5,863 nucleotides of DNA from an uncultured Saprospiraceae bacterium (GTDB lineage: Bacteria; Bacteroidota; Bacteroidia; Chitinophagales; Saprospiraceae), in NCBI GenBank assembly GCA_937959095.1, contig CALGLY010000503.1:1-5863 (forward strand). Reading direction: 5' to 3'. The notes under the pieces were generated by a model. It saw nothing but the letters and a program-made list of their open reading frames with translations, searched no databases and was not told where the DNA came from. A program made the position numbers and the translations under genes. Position 1 is the stretch's first letter; each line of letters begins with the position of its first letter. Shown in pieces: positions 4,822 to 5,863 of this stretch.

Positions 4822-5863
4822 ATGCAAATTCTTAGAGAATTAGTACATATAGTCACCAAAAACAAGGTGCGTTCTATAGAAATCATAGGGAATTCATCGG
4901 ACAATAAATCAATGGTCAATGAATTTTACGAAGGTATTTTAGATGATAAATTTAGAACGGATTCTGATGCATCTACTCACTTCTATGAGTCGGATGACAG
5001 TAACCCAAACTATAAAAAGTTAAAAAACCGCCTCAAAAATCGCCTTATCAATACGGTATTCTTCATTGATGTGAAGCAACCCTCTTACAGTAAACGTCAA
5101 CGTGCTTATTATGAGTGCTACAAGGATTGGGCAGCTGTAAAGATATTGAGTGGCAAACACGCTAGGCTTTCCTCTATTAGTCTCAGTCATAAAATATTGA
5201 AGCAAGCAAAGAAGTATGAGTTCACAGAACTTGTGTTAGATATTGCTCGTTTTCTACGCCTACATTATGGTACGCGTGAGGGTAATGTGAAGAAGTATGA
5301 GTTCTATAATACGATGTTCAAGGAATATGAGGATGCTTGGTTTAAAGAAAACCTAGCGGAGGAACTCTACAGCGAACTAGTCACTAAATATGTGAATAGT
5401 AAAGCTACACAAACCGAGTTATTCGAGAAGGCAGAGGAATACTACCAGCAGCTAAAAGAATCCATGGAGCAGCGCGACACCTACAAGCTGCACCTATGTG
5501 GAAATCTGATAAAAATCATTAAGCACATCAGTGTAAATGATTACGCTACCACGATAAAAGTCTGTAACGAAGGTATTGAGTTCTTCAAGTCGAAAGATTA
5601 TAATGCTACGGTGCCTATTCAAATCTTTTTGCACCAGCAATTGATTTGTTACACACAACTGCGTCAATTTGAAGATGGAGAGCGCGTAGCACAAGAATGT
5701 TTGAGTTTCATAGAAGAAGGCTCGTTCAATTGGTTTAAGCACCAAGAACTTTACTTCTTGCTTTCGATGCACACTGGCGAGTATCAAAAAGCCTATACAA
5801 TTTTCGATGCCGCTACAGGACACCGTCGTTTCCAGTTCTTAGGGCCAAACGTCAAAGAAACTT
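4822..5863 (+). CDS. Uncharacterised helix-rich, probably TPR-like cytoplasmic protein, 3'-partial
   Basis: The frame is open from ATG 4822 to the right edge, 347 visible residues, with no stop seen. There is no signal peptide or membrane segment, so it is probably cytoplasmic. Residues 1-55 form a small N-terminal unit (ILRELVHIVTKNKVRSIEIIGN, then YEGILDDKFRTDSDA); residues 64-75 are strongly basic (KKLKNRLKNRL); residues 90-347 are consecutive amphipathic helices with TPR/solenoid-like phrasing such as YYECYKDWAAVKIL, ATTIKVCNEGIEFF, QLICYTQLRQFEDGERVAQECLSF and YFLLSMHTGEYQKAYTIFDAA. The KKYEF pentapeptide recurs at 130-134 and 157-161 with identical codons. I do not recognise a named family, although proteins of this style occur as hypothetical proteins in Bacteroidota. 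A scaffold or regulatory role by protein-protein contact is an inference from the solenoid only. It appears to begin its own transcript from the promoter at 4769. Confidence 0.8.
   Translation, partial: MQILRELVHIVTKNKVRSIEIIGNSSDNKSMVNEFYEGILDDKFRTDSDASTHFYESDDSNPNYKKLKNRLKNRLINTVFFIDVKQPSYSKRQRAYYECYKDWAAVKILSGKHARLSSISLSHKILKQAKKYEFTELVLDIARFLRLHYGTREGNVKKYEFYNTMFKEYEDAWFKENLAEELYSELVTKYVNSKATQTELFEKAEEYYQQLKESMEQRDTYKLHLCGNLIKIIKHISVNDYATTIKVCNEGIEFFKSKDYNATVPIQIFLHQQLICYTQLRQFEDGERVAQECLSFIEEGSFNWFKHQELYFLLSMHTGEYQKAYTIFDAATGHRRFQFLGPNVKET
5209..5304 (+). repeat. 15-base direct repeat within the unknown gene
   Basis: AAGAAGTATGAGTTC is found at 5209-5223 and 5290-5304, 81 bases apart. 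Both are in frame and encode KKYEF, 27 residues apart. The surrounding residues are not otherwise alike, so this is weak evidence for an internal helical-repeat duplication. Confidence 0.6.
5679..5699 (+). repeat. Copy 2 of the exact 21-base direct repeat (encodes ERVAQEC)
   Basis: Identical over 21 bases to 3308-3328, it is read in the same codon phase to give residues 287-293, ERVAQEC, of the unknown helical protein. The seven codons match, except that Cys is TGT here and TGC in copy 1, where the match ends. The copies are 2371 bases apart in otherwise unrelated genes. Confidence 0.9.

Noticed and set aside
5020..5823. Two minus-strand frames (5020-5205 and 5494-5823) opposite the unknown gene
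   Set aside because: The + strand frame is continuous and protein-like throughout; these are antisense shadows. The longer one (109 codons) has no domain or promoter that I can see.

Overview
This window looks like a Bacteroidota chromosome, probably a marine or free-living member of the Saprospiria/Cytophagia kind. Four things suggest this: a very large secreted lamin-tail-domain protein with a FlgD-like C-terminal Ig domain, Bacteroidota-style promoter elements (TTTG / TAnnTTTG) instead of sigma70 boxes, no clear Shine-Dalgarno sequences before starts, and AT-rich DNA. The placement is inferred from protein style, not from a marker gene. All confident genes are on the + strand, and the window cuts the first and last genes.

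Layout. (1) Bases 1-2379 hold the 3' part of a gene for a modular surface or secreted protein: a LamG-like end, then two Ig-like + lamin-tail modules, then a FlgD-like terminal domain. (2) Bases 2380-2666 are a non-coding spacer with two perfect 7-bp hairpins and a perfect TATCTTTG -7 element. (3) Bases 2667-3665 encode a three-helix membrane-anchored endonuclease/exonuclease/phosphatase (EEP) family protein whose usual GDxN motif has changed to GEYH. (4) Bases 3637-4002 encode a prokaryotic diacylglycerol/undecaprenol kinase that overlaps the EEP gene by 29 bases and ends in a likely intrinsic terminator. (5) Bases 4003-4821 are a very AT-rich 0.8-kb spacer with two spaced inverted repeats, a pyrimidine tract and one possible 37-codon gene. 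(6) From 4822 to the right edge runs the 5' part of a gene for an uncharacterised, helix-rich, probably TPR-like cytoplasmic protein.

The EEP and DAGK genes almost certainly form a translationally linked pair. One is a membrane-anchored protein of a phosphoesterase fold and the other an integral-membrane lipid kinase, so a shared role in phospholipid or undecaprenyl-phosphate metabolism is a reasonable inference. Both carry a conservative change at a metal-site residue (Asp to Glu in EEP, Glu to Gln in DAGK).

The least expected signal is an exact 21-base repeat shared by the EEP gene and the unknown downstream gene. It is read in the same frame in both and gives the same heptapeptide, ERVAQEC. 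I see no tRNA, rRNA, CRISPR array, insertion sequence or recognisable defence system.
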